From assembly GCA_938043965.1 (NCBI GenBank), contig CALIQQ010000020.1, forward strand, positions 1-48,612: a DNA stretch of 48,612 nt. The letters run 5' to 3'. Position numbers and translations under genes: made by a program. The stretch comes from an uncultured Candidatus Saccharibacteria bacterium (GTDB lineage Bacteria > Patescibacteriota > Saccharimonadia > Saccharimonadales > Saccharimonadaceae). The notes beneath the pieces were generated by a model, which saw only the letters and a program-made list of their open reading frames with translations, was not told the DNA's origin and made no database searches. Of the stretch, positions 7,755-15,757 are shown piece after piece; the stretch's first letter is position 1; each line of letters starts with the position of its first letter.

Positions 7755-7895
7755 TGGTAAACTAGGTTCAGTTACCAAAGACAGTGACGAGGTTTACCTT
7801 TAATAATGTCACCTAGGCTCTATCTCTTATTTAATTGGGTCGGTAACGAATTTTAACAAATTCACTAGTTTTTAACAACCAAAAAGGAACTTTTT
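7755..7895 (+). promoter_or_regulatory. rplJ promoter and structured leader (candidate L10 autoregulatory leader)
   Basis: TGG-TAAACT (-10 at 7758-7763) should start RNA near 7770. The RNA can close a helix GTTACC (7771-7776) with GGTAAC (7842-7847), with an inner helix GTGAC (7784-7788)/GTCAC (7808-7812). A ~125-base leader before rplJ-rplL fits the known regulation in which the L10-L12 complex binds its own messenger. I inferred the folding by eye and did not test it against the L10 leader model. Confidence 0.55.
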
Positions 7896-8417
7896 ATGGC
7901 AATTTCAAAAGATAAAAAGAATACATTGGTTGCTGATTTAACTGAGCTTCTTAGCGTTAGCAAGATGACTGTTTATGCCAAATATCAGGGTTTGTCTGTT
8001 CTTGAGTTACAACAACTCCGAAAAGCAGCTCGCGAAAATGGCGTAAAAATCAAAGTCGTCAAAAACCGCTTGGTCCGTGTTGCAATGAACTCGGTCGCCG
8101 TCTATAAAGATACTGATACAACTAACCTTTCTGGCCAGTTGCTTTATGCTATCTCAGACAACGACGAGGTCGCTCCAGCTAAAGTCCTCGCTGAGTTTGC
8201 AAAAACTCACAACCTGCTCCAGATCGCAGGTGGTTTTAATGACACCGGCGCAGCTCTTTCCGATGCTGATGTTAAAGCACTTGCTGCTCTTCCATCAAAG
8301 AACGAGCTTATCGCCCAGGTTGTTGCAAACCTACTTTCACCACTCAACGAATCCGTCAATGCGCTGGCAAATGGCGTATCCGACATCGTTTCTGGTCTCG
8401 AAAACAAAGCTGCTTAA
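7896..8417 (+). CDS. rplJ: 50S ribosomal protein L10
   Basis: 173 residues with the L10 pattern: N-terminal SKMTVYAKYQGLSVLELQQLR and VKIKVVKNRL-like rRNA-binding part, then a C-terminal helix that holds L12 dimers. L10 is the base of the ribosomal stalk. It is followed by rplL after 39 bases. The ribosome binding site is AAAAGGAAC, and a structured leader precedes it. Confidence 0.96.
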   Translation: MAISKDKKNTLVADLTELLSVSKMTVYAKYQGLSVLELQQLRKAARENGVKIKVVKNRLVRVAMNSVAVYKDTDTTNLSGQLLYAISDNDEVAPAKVLAEFAKTHNLLQIAGGFNDTGAALSDADVKALAALPSKNELIAQVVANLLSPLNESVNALANGVSDIVSGLENKAA

Positions 8418-8456
8418 ATCAAGCAATCTATTTTAATTTTAGTAAAGGAATTTATT

Positions 8457-8834
8457 ATGGCAGATATCAAAAAACTCGCTGAAGAGTTGGTAAATCTTAC
8501 CATCCTCGAAGTCAACGAACTTAAAAACACCCTAAAAGATGAATATGGCATCGAACCAGCTGCTGCAGCTGTCGCTGTCGCTGCTGCTCCTGCTGACGCT
8601 GGTGCAGCTGCTGCTGACGAAAAGTCAGAATTCACCGTCGTCCTTAAAGACGCTGGTGCACAAAAAATCGCAGTCATTAAGGCTGTCAAAGAAGCTACTG
8701 GTCTTGGTCTTGGCGAAGCTAAAGCTATCGTCGATGGCGCTCCAGCAAACGTTAAAGAAAAAGTTGCTAAAGACGAAGCTGAAGCTCTCAAGAAAGCTCT
8801 TGAAGAAGCTGGCGCTACTGTCGAACTCGCTTAA
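8457..8834 (+). CDS. rplL: 50S ribosomal protein L7/L12
   Basis: 125 residues: an N-terminal dimerisation helix, an Ala-rich hinge (~40-55) and the conserved C-terminal domain (EKSEFTVVLKDAG, IKAVKEATGLGLGEAKAIVDGAP, EEAGATVEL). It recruits translation factors as dimers on L10. Unlike the usual arrangement, no rpoB or rpoC follows; a terminator closes the unit. Confidence 0.98.
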   Translation: MADIKKLAEELVNLTILEVNELKNTLKDEYGIEPAAAAVAVAAAPADAGAAAADEKSEFTVVLKDAGAQKIAVIKAVKEATGLGLGEAKAIVDGAPANVKEKVAKDEAEALKKALEEAGATVELA

Positions 8835-8861
8835 ATTAATCGTACTAGTGAATTTGTGGAG

Positions 8862-8885
8862 AAACTGCCTTCGGGCAGTTTTTTC
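8862..8885 (+). terminator. Terminator after rplL
   Basis: Stem AAACTGCC-TTCG-GGCAGTTT with a stable UUCG loop and T run. Confidence 0.9.
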
Positions 8886-8908
8886 TTATACCTTATTTAT
8901 TACAATTA

Positions 8909-9017
8909 TGCTAGAATACATACAACCTTAAGAATGACTCCTATACAAATGTTGCAAAGGTGCTGAACCTTATACGTATACACAGTTTTTATTATATTTT
9001 ATAAGATCACCTTTTTT
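8909..9017 (+). ncRNA. Possible small RNA between rplL and rlmH
   Basis: The gap has no ORF of note. It holds an extended -10-like TGC-TAGAAT (near 8913) and, ~45 bases on, a hairpin whose arms AAAGGTG (8956-8962) and CACCTTT (9008-9014) end in a T run; CTTATA (8969-8974) and TATAAG (9000-9005) extend it inward. This could be a short transcript of ~95 bases with an intrinsic terminator, or just a long terminator-like repeat. No known RNA family is recognised. Confidence 0.25.
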
Positions 9018-9030
9018 AGACTGACACGCC

Positions 9031-9462
9031 CTACTCATGATGATATTTTCCACCATGGGCAATTTCTTGCGCCCGATAAATTTGCTCCACCATCATTACT
9101 CGCATTAGCATATGCGGAAAGACCAGCCTTGAGAAGCTCCAGACAAAGTCCGCTTTTTCTCGCACTTCTTCATTCACACCAAACGCACCACCAATAATCA
9201 CCACTACCTCTCGGCTATCATTAAACGCCTTCACTAGTTTTTCCGACAATTCAACTGATGAAATATTCGCCCCACGCTCATCCGCTAAAATCACCAGCTC
9301 TTGGGGCTTAAACTCCCAGTTCGCTAGCTTTTTTGCCAACTTTTCTTCCTCGTAAATTTCCCATTTAATATCAAACGGTTTCTTTAACCGCTTTTCGTAT
9401 TCTTGTTGTGCTTCCAGTACCCAACCTGCACTTTTCTTTCCGCCAGCAATAATTTTTATCAT
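9031..9462 (-). CDS. rlmH: 23S rRNA (pseudouridine-1915 N3)-methyltransferase RlmH
   Basis: 143 residues, a little shorter than the ~155-159 common elsewhere. Family motifs: MIKIIAGGK start, LADERG, VVIIGGAFGVNEEV (SAM-binding knot) and the C-terminal EQIYRA..IAHGGKYHHE. RlmH is a SPOUT methyltransferase acting on helix 69 of assembled 70S ribosomes. The gene reads against rplL and has a near-leaderless promoter. Confidence 0.95.
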   Translation of the reverse strand: MIKIIAGGKKSAGWVLEAQQEYEKRLKKPFDIKWEIYEEEKLAKKLANWEFKPQELVILADERGANISSVELSEKLVKAFNDSREVVVIIGGAFGVNEEVREKADFVWSFSRLVFPHMLMRVMMVEQIYRAQEIAHGGKYHHE

Positions 9463-9477
9463 AGCTTCATTGTATCA
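9463..9477 (-). promoter_or_regulatory. Near-leaderless promoter of rlmH
   Basis: On the minus strand TGA-TACAAT (-10 at 9474-9469) is followed by six bases and the ATG at 9462. No Shine-Dalgarno sequence fits. Confidence 0.55.
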
Positions 9478-9546
9478 CAATTGTTTTTTTTACAACGTTT
9501 TTTCTTGCAACTCTGTTTTAGGTGTGGATAATTTTTCTACGACTTA

Positions 9547-9578
9547 TTGACAAAAAAACTGAGGCGATATAATATAAT
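9547..9578 (+). promoter_or_regulatory. Promoter of the 9615 gene
   Basis: TTGACA (9547-9552) is followed by overlapping -10 candidates: TATAAT at 9568 (15-base spacing) and at 9573 (20-base spacing). Which is used cannot be told from sequence. Confidence 0.5.
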
Positions 9579-9614
9579 AATAATACTATATTTTAACAGA
9601 CAGGATGCGAGGAA

Positions 9615-10133
9615 ATGTCTGAATTACCAGAAAAACAAATAAAGAGGTTACGATCACTAATTCAAGAAGCCGAAACTAATTTAGCTGCGGCTAAAGAGCT
9701 TTTGATTTCTATTCTTGGTGACGGCGAAACTATTACCGCTCCTCGTGAAGTAGCATTCTCCGGAGCTGAAGGCAAAATTATCGAAGGTGTTTTTGACGGT
9801 CAAATTATGATCGACCAGGAAGGAAAGAACTACCCAGTCCCAGCTAACTATGCTTCGAAATCAAAGCTAGTCGAAGGCGACATCATGAAGTTAACTATCA
9901 CCCCTGAAGGTAAGTTTCTCTATAAACAAATTGGTCCAGTTGAACGCAAGACCATCATTGGCACGCTTGTTCACCATGACGATAAGTATTTCGTCGAAGT
10001 TAACGGCCGTGAATATGAGGTGCTTTACGCTAGCGTGACCTACTTCCGCCTCAAAGAGGGTTCTCAGGTTTCTGTGGTCGTCCCAGCAAATAACGAAGAT
10101 GCTAACTGGGCTGCCGTTGAAGCTGCGCTCTAA
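9615..10133 (+). CDS. Conserved-looking hypothetical protein
   Basis: 172 residues, family not recognised. The first ~35 residues form a probable helix (KQIKRLRSLIQEAETNLAAAKELL). The rest is beta-rich: a segment around GVFDGQIMIDQEGKNYPVPANYASKSKLVEGDIMKL cut by short loops, then a second with IIGTLVHHDDKYFVEVNGREYEVL. It could be a small-barrel, nucleic-acid-binding-like protein, but no catalytic motif is seen. It starts at ATG after GCGAGGAA and has its own promoter. Codon use is like the neighbours, so it is a real gene. It sits between ribosome-maturation and recombination genes. Confidence 0.8.
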   Translation: MSELPEKQIKRLRSLIQEAETNLAAAKELLISILGDGETITAPREVAFSGAEGKIIEGVFDGQIMIDQEGKNYPVPANYASKSKLVEGDIMKLTITPEGKFLYKQIGPVERKTIIGTLVHHDDKYFVEVNGREYEVLYASVTYFRLKEGSQVSVVVPANNEDANWAAVEAAL

Positions 10134-10169
10134 TCGTCATAAGCCAGGCTATCATATCCGCTAGGCCTA

Positions 10170-10178
10170 TGTTATAAT
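10170..10178 (+). promoter_or_regulatory. Promoter of ybaB-recR
   Basis: Extended -10 TGT-TATAAT, followed by a ~25-base leader with AAAGGAG before the ATG at 10209. Confidence 0.6.
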
Positions 10179-10208
10179 AGATTTTAATTTAAAGGAGTTA
10201 TTATTTTT

Positions 10209-10517
10209 ATGGGACAAGCCATTGACCAAATGAAGATGCTGAACCAGTTACGTAAAGCACAAAAAGATTTAAAGAATGAAATTGTCGAGGTTGAAGCTGG
10301 CGACGGCGCAGTTGTCGTCCAAATCACCGGGGAATTAAAGGTCAAAAAAGTTACACTTGACCCAACTAAAATCGATCTCGAAGACATCTCCGAACTTGAG
10401 CGCTGGATTGAAAACTGCTTCCGCGACGGCTACGCTAAGGCTCAAGAAATTGCTACTGAAAAAATGAAGCCGCTAATGTCTTCGCTCGGTGGCGCACTCG
10501 GCAACATGGGGGCTTAA
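10209..10517 (+). CDS. ybaB: YbaB/EbfC family nucleoid-associated protein
   Basis: 102 residues, the usual size. The family pattern is MLNQLRKAQKDLKNEI, then a beta hairpin (VQITGELKVKKVTLDP) and a C-terminal helix region ending GGALGNMGA. These proteins form tweezer-like dimers that bind DNA. Its stop overlaps the recR start (TAATG), the classic ybaB-recR coupling. Confidence 0.93.
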   Translation: MGQAIDQMKMLNQLRKAQKDLKNEIVEVEAGDGAVVVQITGELKVKKVTLDPTKIDLEDISELERWIENCFRDGYAKAQEIATEKMKPLMSSLGGALGNMGA

Positions 10518-11122
10518 TGCTTCCATCCGCCCTCGAACATGTGATTGAAGCCCTCGGTCATCTTCCGGGAGTTGGTCCACGCACCGCAGAACGCTATGCT
10601 TACTATCTTTTTCGCGCCGACAAAACTCTCTCCGCTAATATCGCCGAGACTCTGCAAAATCTTCATACTGGAGTCAAGTTGTGCCCAAAAACCTTCGCGC
10701 TCATCGACAGCCACGAAACTTTTTCACCCCTATATTCAGACCCTGAACGCGACAAATCTACTATTTTAGTGGTCGAAGAGCCGCTTGATATTTACGCCAT
10801 TGAGCAAACCAAAGCCTTTACTGGCACCTACCATGTTTTAGGTGGAGCAATTTCGCCGATTGACGGCATCACTCCTGAGCAACTCCATATCAAGGAACTC
10901 GTTAGTCGCATCGAAGATGACGCTGCCACTGAAATTATCATTGCTACCAACCCCAGCGTTGAAGGCGAAAGCACTGCACTTCTACTCCAAAAAACCTTAT
11001 CTGAAAAATACCCCAACCTCAAAATTACTCGGTTAGCCCGCGGCCTTCCACTCGGAGTTGATTTATCATATGCAGATCAGATCACTTTATCCGCCGCCCT
11101 CAATAACCGCACCAGCTTATAG
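10517..11122 (+). CDS. recR: Recombination protein RecR, zinc-finger cysteines missing
   Basis: 201 residues, standard length. It has the N-terminal HhH-type GHLPGVGPRTAERYAYYL, a Toprim domain (TILVVEEPLDIYAIE, VLGGAISPIDGI) and a C-terminal part ending GVDLSYADQITLSAAL. RecR loads RecA with RecF/RecO at gaps. Between HhH and Toprim a C4 zinc finger is expected, yet only Cys56 remains (VKLCPKTFALIDSHETFSPLYSDP), so metal binding is probably lost. It starts at ATG overlapping the ybaB stop. Confidence 0.93.
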   Translation: MLPSALEHVIEALGHLPGVGPRTAERYAYYLFRADKTLSANIAETLQNLHTGVKLCPKTFALIDSHETFSPLYSDPERDKSTILVVEEPLDIYAIEQTKAFTGTYHVLGGAISPIDGITPEQLHIKELVSRIEDDAATEIIIATNPSVEGESTALLLQKTLSEKYPNLKITRLARGLPLGVDLSYADQITLSAALNNRTSL

Positions 11123-11193
11123 TGCATACCTTAAGCATTTTCATTAAGCGCTATCTTAGCGTTAATCCGCTTCGCTCTCTGATGATATTTTTA

Positions 11194-11210
11194 TGGTATA
11201 ATAATCTATA
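11194..11210 (+). promoter_or_regulatory. Near-leaderless promoter of the DHH gene
   Basis: TGG-TATAAT (-10 at 11197-11202) lies eight bases before the ATG at 11211. Confidence 0.55.
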
Positions 11211-12230
11211 ATGTATAATAATTTTTCAGAATTCTTAAATCATAAAACCACAATCTGCGTCATTCAAGCCGAAAATCCCGATGGCGATTCGCTAGGCTCT
11301 GCACTAGCACTTGAAAGCTTACTCGAAGATAAGACTGTTTCGCTCTACTGCCCAGTCAATATCCCGCACTATCTGCATTATTTCGATGGTTGGTCACGTG
11401 TCACTTCAGATTTCACCTTTAACGCCGACGGCTACATCATTGTCGATACTGCTGCTGAGATCCTCCTCTCTAAACTCATGTCTGACGAAGCGATCAAAAA
11501 CGCTCTGTATCAAAAACCAGTTTTTGTACTTGACCATCACGAAACCGCAGATGATTTATCTTTTCCACACGAAAAAATTATTGAAACTCTACCGGCCTGC
11601 TGCACCCTGATTTATAATATCGCCAAAGACCAACAAATCCCTATCAGCAAAACCACTGCCGACCATCTTTTTAATGGCATTTTATCCGACACGCTTGGCC
11701 TCACCACTGCCAGCGTTCGCTCCGCCGATTTTAAGATTGCAGCCGAGTTAACCGAGCTGGGTAGCAACATTAGTGCCCTCGAAGAAGCCCGCAAAGAATT
11801 TATGAAAAAGTCTCAAAAAATTTTAGACTATAAGGCGGACCTAATTAAGCGTATTGATTATTCACTAGATGGGGAACTGGCTACTGTTCATATTCCTTGG
11901 GAGGACATCCAGAAGTATTCCGACGAATATAACCCTAATGTTTTAATTCTCGAAGAAATGCGCATGGTTGAAGGCGTACAAGTTGCGGTTGCTATTAAAA
12001 CCTATCCGGACGGTAAGTTGACTGGAAAAATTCGCACTTCAGTTCCGATTGCCGACCAAGTTGCTGGTTTCTTTGGTGGCGGCGGACACCCTTATGCTGC
12101 TGGTTTTAGAACTTATGACCTATCCTACGCAGATTGCTTAAGAGATCTAGTTTCTTGTTGCAATAATCTTTTGGCTGACTATCAAAATACTAATAAAGAC
12201 AATGAGACTGTTAGCTACGGGAGTTTTTAA
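11211..12230 (+). CDS. DHH/DHHA1 phosphoesterase (NrnA-like)
   Basis: 339 residues. An N-terminal DHH domain has NPDGDSLGS (D24, D26), IIVDTA and the signature LDHHETA, and a C-terminal DHHA1 domain has GGGGHPYAAG. NrnA-type enzymes degrade short oligoribonucleotides and 3'-phosphoadenosine 5'-phosphate; some relatives cleave cyclic dinucleotides, so a link to the GGDEF genes is conceivable but unproven. The first metal-binding His of the HxxxDxD motif appears to be Ala20. cysS follows after one base. Confidence 0.88.
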   Translation: MYNNFSEFLNHKTTICVIQAENPDGDSLGSALALESLLEDKTVSLYCPVNIPHYLHYFDGWSRVTSDFTFNADGYIIVDTAAEILLSKLMSDEAIKNALYQKPVFVLDHHETADDLSFPHEKIIETLPACCTLIYNIAKDQQIPISKTTADHLFNGILSDTLGLTTASVRSADFKIAAELTELGSNISALEEARKEFMKKSQKILDYKADLIKRIDYSLDGELATVHIPWEDIQKYSDEYNPNVLILEEMRMVEGVQVAVAIKTYPDGKLTGKIRTSVPIADQVAGFFGGGGHPYAAGFRTYDLSYADCLRDLVSCCNNLLADYQNTNKDNETVSYGSF

Positions 12231-12231
12231 G

Positions 12232-13578
12232 ATGCGCCTTTACAACACTCTATCTAGAACGATTGAAGAATTTAAGCCAATCAACGCCCCAAACGTAAAA
12301 ATCTACACTTGCGGACCAACCGTTTACGACCGTGCCCATATTGGCAATTTTACAAGTTATATTTACTGGGACCTACTAATTCGCACGCTTCAGCTTTCCG
12401 GCTACCAACCTCAACGCATTCTAAATCTTACTGATGTTGGACATCTCGCCTCTGACGCCGACGACGGGATTGATAAACTTGAAAAGGGTGCCAAGCGCGA
12501 ACAGAAAACAGTCTGGGAAATTGCCGATTTTTATAGTAATTATTTTCTTAACAATTTTCACAAACTTGAACTAATTAAACCTACTAAAATTTGCCGTGCT
12601 ACAGATTACATCAAGCAAGATCTTGAACTAGTCGATCTGCTCACCAAGAAAGGATACACTTACGAAACTTCTGATGGCATTTATTTTGACACCTCAAAAT
12701 TTCAAAGTTACCCAGATTTCGCTGGACTCGATCTTAAAAATCTAAAAGCCGGCGCCCGCGTTGATTTTAATGCCGAGAAGCGTAATGTCTCCGATTTTGC
12801 TGTCTGGAAATTTGTGCGCCAAGGCGAAGATCACGCCATGCAATGGCAATATCTTGGTCGTAACGGCTATCCAGGTTGGCATCTTGAATGCGCCACCATC
12901 ATTCATACCGAACTTGGTGAAACTATTGATATTCATACTGGCGGTATTGATCACATTCCAATTCACCACACTAACGAAATTGCCGAATCCGAATGTGCTT
13001 TTGATAAAAAACTGTGTAATTTCTGGCTTCACTCCAATTTTATTACCGTTGATGGCACTAAAATTAGCAAATCGTTGGACAATACCTACACTATCGAACA
13101 ACTTGAGGAGCAAGGTTATCACCCATTAGATTTCAAGCTCTGGGTTCTACAGGGCCATTATCAGGGTACTCGTAACTTTAGCTTCACTGATTTAGCTGGC
13201 GCTAAAAGTCGTCGTCTGGCCTGGCGCAATCGTGCCGCTCTAGCTTTTCAAAAATCTGAATTAGCACCCACCGGCATTTTCGACCAAATTCTCGCCGCCA
13301 CACAAGATAACTTAAACTCACCCCTAGCTTTCAGTATTATCGATACTAATGATCTATCATATGGCGACTGGAAATTAGTCGATCGACTTCTTGGACTTCA
13401 ACTAACCCATGACATCGAGCAAATACCGACTAAAATTCAATCTCTTTTAGAGGCTCGTAACATTGCCCGCCAAAACAAAGACTACTCAACTGCAGATAGC
13501 ATCAGAGATGAACTTGCAACCTATAATTTTACTGCGCTTGACACTAAGACTGGTGTTTTTTGGCAATTCCTAGCATAA
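12232..13578 (+). CDS. cysS: Cysteinyl-tRNA synthetase
   Basis: 448 residues, class I. Motifs: YTCGPTVYDRAHIGNF with zinc ligand Cys27 and HIGN at 36-39, GWHLECATI and HHTNEIAESE for zinc, and KISKS near residue 281. A short C-terminal DALR-like part ends the protein. It charges tRNA-Cys. I took the ATG at 12232, where homology begins; an in-frame TTG-type start at 12202 lies inside the upstream gene. One base separates it from the DHH stop, so they are one operon. Confidence 0.97.
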   Translation: MRLYNTLSRTIEEFKPINAPNVKIYTCGPTVYDRAHIGNFTSYIYWDLLIRTLQLSGYQPQRILNLTDVGHLASDADDGIDKLEKGAKREQKTVWEIADFYSNYFLNNFHKLELIKPTKICRATDYIKQDLELVDLLTKKGYTYETSDGIYFDTSKFQSYPDFAGLDLKNLKAGARVDFNAEKRNVSDFAVWKFVRQGEDHAMQWQYLGRNGYPGWHLECATIIHTELGETIDIHTGGIDHIPIHHTNEIAESECAFDKKLCNFWLHSNFITVDGTKISKSLDNTYTIEQLEEQGYHPLDFKLWVLQGHYQGTRNFSFTDLAGAKSRRLAWRNRAALAFQKSELAPTGIFDQILAATQDNLNSPLAFSIIDTNDLSYGDWKLVDRLLGLQLTHDIEQIPTKIQSLLEARNIARQNKDYSTADSIRDELATYNFTALDTKTGVFWQFLA

Positions 13579-13604
13579 TCATTTCTATAAAACGCAGGTT
13601 GTAG

Positions 13605-13633
13605 TATAATTAAATATATAATTAAGGAGGAAT
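13605..13633 (+). promoter_or_regulatory. Promoter and ribosome binding site of the AI-2E-type gene
   Basis: TATAAT (13605-13610) precedes AAGGAGG (13624-13630). The latter points to GTG at 13634, since the overlapping ATG at 13632 is followed at once by a stop. Confidence 0.6.
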
Positions 13634-14719
13634 GTGAGTAGAACTATTGATGTTGACACCCGTACGTTTATTCGTTTTTGGGCAGTCATTTTAGGACTTG
13701 GCCTCATAGGTCTTTTTATCATGAAAGCTTTTACGGGCATCCTAATCGTACTAGCCTCAATCTTTTTTGCGGTTGCCTTACGTCCACTCGCTAAAAAAAT
13801 CGATAACATCGATAAATCAAAAGACCGTGCCAGTCTCTCTTCCATTGCGGCAGTAATCATCGTTGTCGCCACCATCCTAGCCATAATCGGCTTTGTTGGA
13901 CCAATGATCATCAATGAAACTTCGAAATTCCTGAGCATTGTCCCAGAACAGGTCAATAACCTATTAAAAACTGATGAAATTGACAAATTCGGCCGCTCAA
14001 TCGGCATTGCCGACTTAAAACAGCAGATTCTATCGAGCGTTAAAGATGCTTCCCAAAACTTCGTCAGCAGTGTCTCTAGTTTCACAGTCAGTAGCATTGG
14101 TGCCATCGGTAACATACTTACCGCTATTATACTCACCGTTATTTTAACCATCCTATTCATGCTTCAAGGCCCAGAAATGCTGGATAAACTATGGGGCGCT
14201 CTCGCCTCAAAAAGTCGCCGCGCCTCAAAAACCTGGCGTCGAGTACTTAGTCGCTGTGCTGACGTCATCTCGAAATACGTTTCCGGCCAATTACTGGTTG
14301 CCATTCTCGACGGCTCAGTAGTCGCCTTTAGTGTCCTCATTCTCTCTATTATTTTCGGTTTTTCTGCCGTCCTAACCATACCTATGGGATTAGTTGCTGC
14401 CTTCTTTTATCTCATTCCAATGTTTGGACCGATCATCACTGTCATTCTCGTCACACTATTACTTATCCCGAACTCACTCTGGGCTGGCCTCATTTTCCTA
14501 ATCAGCTACATTATTTACGCTCAAATTGAAAATAACCTCATTTCACCTAAAATCCAGGGGAAAGGCCTCAACCTACCACCACTGCTGATTTTAGTCGCCG
14601 TCACCATTGGCATCTATGCCTTTGGTCTAATCGGCTGTGTCATCGCCATCCCAGTCGCTGGTTGCATTCGGGTTATCATTGAAGAATTACCAAATCTAAA
14701 AGAATTATCGGAGGAATAA
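13634..14719 (+). CDS. AI-2E family transporter (YdiK/PerM type)
   Basis: 361 residues with about eight membrane segments: a pair near the N-terminus, one at ~68-88, one at ~160-180 and a cluster at ~220-350. The C-terminal region with LIPMFGPIITVI, AQIENNLISPKIQGKGLNLPPLLILVAV is typical of this family. Members export small molecules or sodium; real AI-2 export is shown for few, so the substrate is unknown. GTG start. The ribosome binding site of the next gene lies at its stop, suggesting cotranscription. Confidence 0.88.
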   Translation: MSRTIDVDTRTFIRFWAVILGLGLIGLFIMKAFTGILIVLASIFFAVALRPLAKKIDNIDKSKDRASLSSIAAVIIVVATILAIIGFVGPMIINETSKFLSIVPEQVNNLLKTDEIDKFGRSIGIADLKQQILSSVKDASQNFVSSVSSFTVSSIGAIGNILTAIILTVILTILFMLQGPEMLDKLWGALASKSRRASKTWRRVLSRCADVISKYVSGQLLVAILDGSVVAFSVLILSIIFGFSAVLTIPMGLVAAFFYLIPMFGPIITVILVTLLLIPNSLWAGLIFLISYIIYAQIENNLISPKIQGKGLNLPPLLILVAVTIGIYAFGLIGCVIAIPVAGCIRVIIEELPNLKELSEE

Positions 14720-14722
14720 AAA

Positions 14723-15094
14723 ATGGATCTTTTTGAAATCGCTAACGCTCTTGCTGGTGTTTATTATCTTGCTACCACTGATGGCGATCAACCACACGTC
14801 CGCCCTTTTGACGGGGCTGTCGTTGTCGACAACAAACTTTACATTGGAGCCGGGAAAAAGAAAGCCGTCTTTGAGCAAATTAAATTAAACCCAAAAATTG
14901 AAATTTTCGGTATGGAATCAGGCACCATTCGTTTCACCGCCGAAGCTTATCCAGTCGAAGATGAAGTTAAAAACAAAGAATACTACGAAGCTATGGGTAA
15001 AACTTATAGCGAGACGGCCGCTGCACTTGAGCTTAAAAATCTAGTCGGTACCTACACTAATTCAATGGGCGAAAATCTCACATTCCAATTTTAG
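14723..15094 (+). CDS. Pyridoxamine 5'-phosphate oxidase-family protein
   Basis: 123 residues, one split-barrel flavin-binding domain: YYLATTDGDQPHVRPFDGAVV, LYIGAGKKKAVFEQIKLNPKIEIFG and IRFTAEA. Small members of this family bind FMN or F420 and reduce or protect against small molecules; the substrate cannot be told. It follows the transporter after three bases, with ribosome binding site GGAGG at the upstream stop. Confidence 0.85.
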   Translation: MDLFEIANALAGVYYLATTDGDQPHVRPFDGAVVVDNKLYIGAGKKKAVFEQIKLNPKIEIFGMESGTIRFTAEAYPVEDEVKNKEYYEAMGKTYSETAAALELKNLVGTYTNSMGENLTFQF

Positions 15095-15097
15095 GTG

Positions 15098-15112
15098 TGA
15101 TAAAATATACTT
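15098..15112 (+). promoter_or_regulatory. Near-leaderless promoter of lepB
   Basis: TGA-TAAAAT (-10 at 15101-15106) lies six bases before the ATG at 15113, overlapping nothing coding. Confidence 0.5.
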
Positions 15113-15757
15113 ATGGAAAAAAAAGAACTCACCGTTTTTGAACGGCATCCACTTTTAAGAGACCTCTCGAGCCTTATCTTATTCATCGCAGCCATCATTA
15201 TCGGTACCGTAGTTATCAACACCTATATTTTTCGTTCCTACAATGTCGTCGGCGTTTCCATGGAAAACACCCTGCATAACAATGACCGAGTTATTGTTAA
15301 TCGACTGGCAGTTTCCGTCGCTCATGCAAAGGGGGAAGAATACGTACCGGAACGTGGGCAGGTCATTGTGTTTGCTAACGGTGATGCTGAAGGAAAATTA
15401 ACCTGTGGCGCTGACCCTACTATCCGCGATCAATTCATCATTAAGCGTGTTATCGCTTTTCCAGGTGAACGCGTCACCGTCAAAAACGGTTCAGTAACCG
15501 TCTATAATTCCGAACACCCTAACGGATTCAACCCAGACGATGCCACCAGAAAATCTGACACGGATGGCCCAAAAAAGAATACTTCAGGTGAAGTAGATAC
15601 CATCGTTCCAGACGGCGAAATCTTCGTTGCTGGAGATAATCGTGAAGGCACTCATTCTTACGACTCTCGTTATGGTCTCGGCACCGTTCCGTTTTGCCGC
15701 ATCATCGGACCAGTCTCACTAAGGCTGTTTCCATTTAACCAAATGAGGTTCTTCTAA
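15113..15757 (+). CDS. lepB: Signal peptidase I
   Basis: 214 residues. One N-terminal membrane anchor (~17-40) precedes the catalytic domain with Ser49 in GVSMENTL and Lys111 in FIIKRVIAFPGE, then FVAGDNREGTHSYDSRYGLG. It removes signal peptides from exported proteins on the outer face of the membrane. The stop overlaps the next start (TAATG). Confidence 0.95.
   Translation: MEKKELTVFERHPLLRDLSSLILFIAAIIIGTVVINTYIFRSYNVVGVSMENTLHNNDRVIVNRLAVSVAHAKGEEYVPERGQVIVFANGDAEGKLTCGADPTIRDQFIIKRVIAFPGERVTVKNGSVTVYNSEHPNGFNPDDATRKSDTDGPKKNTSGEVDTIVPDGEIFVAGDNREGTHSYDSRYGLGTVPFCRIIGPVSLRLFPFNQMRFF

Noticed and set aside
8834..9031. Search for rpoB/rpoC after rplL
   Set aside because: The classical order breaks here; a terminator and then minus-strand rlmH follow.
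12202..12231. Upstream start of cysS
   Set aside because: The extra ten codons lie inside the DHH gene and the family homology begins at the ATG at 12232.
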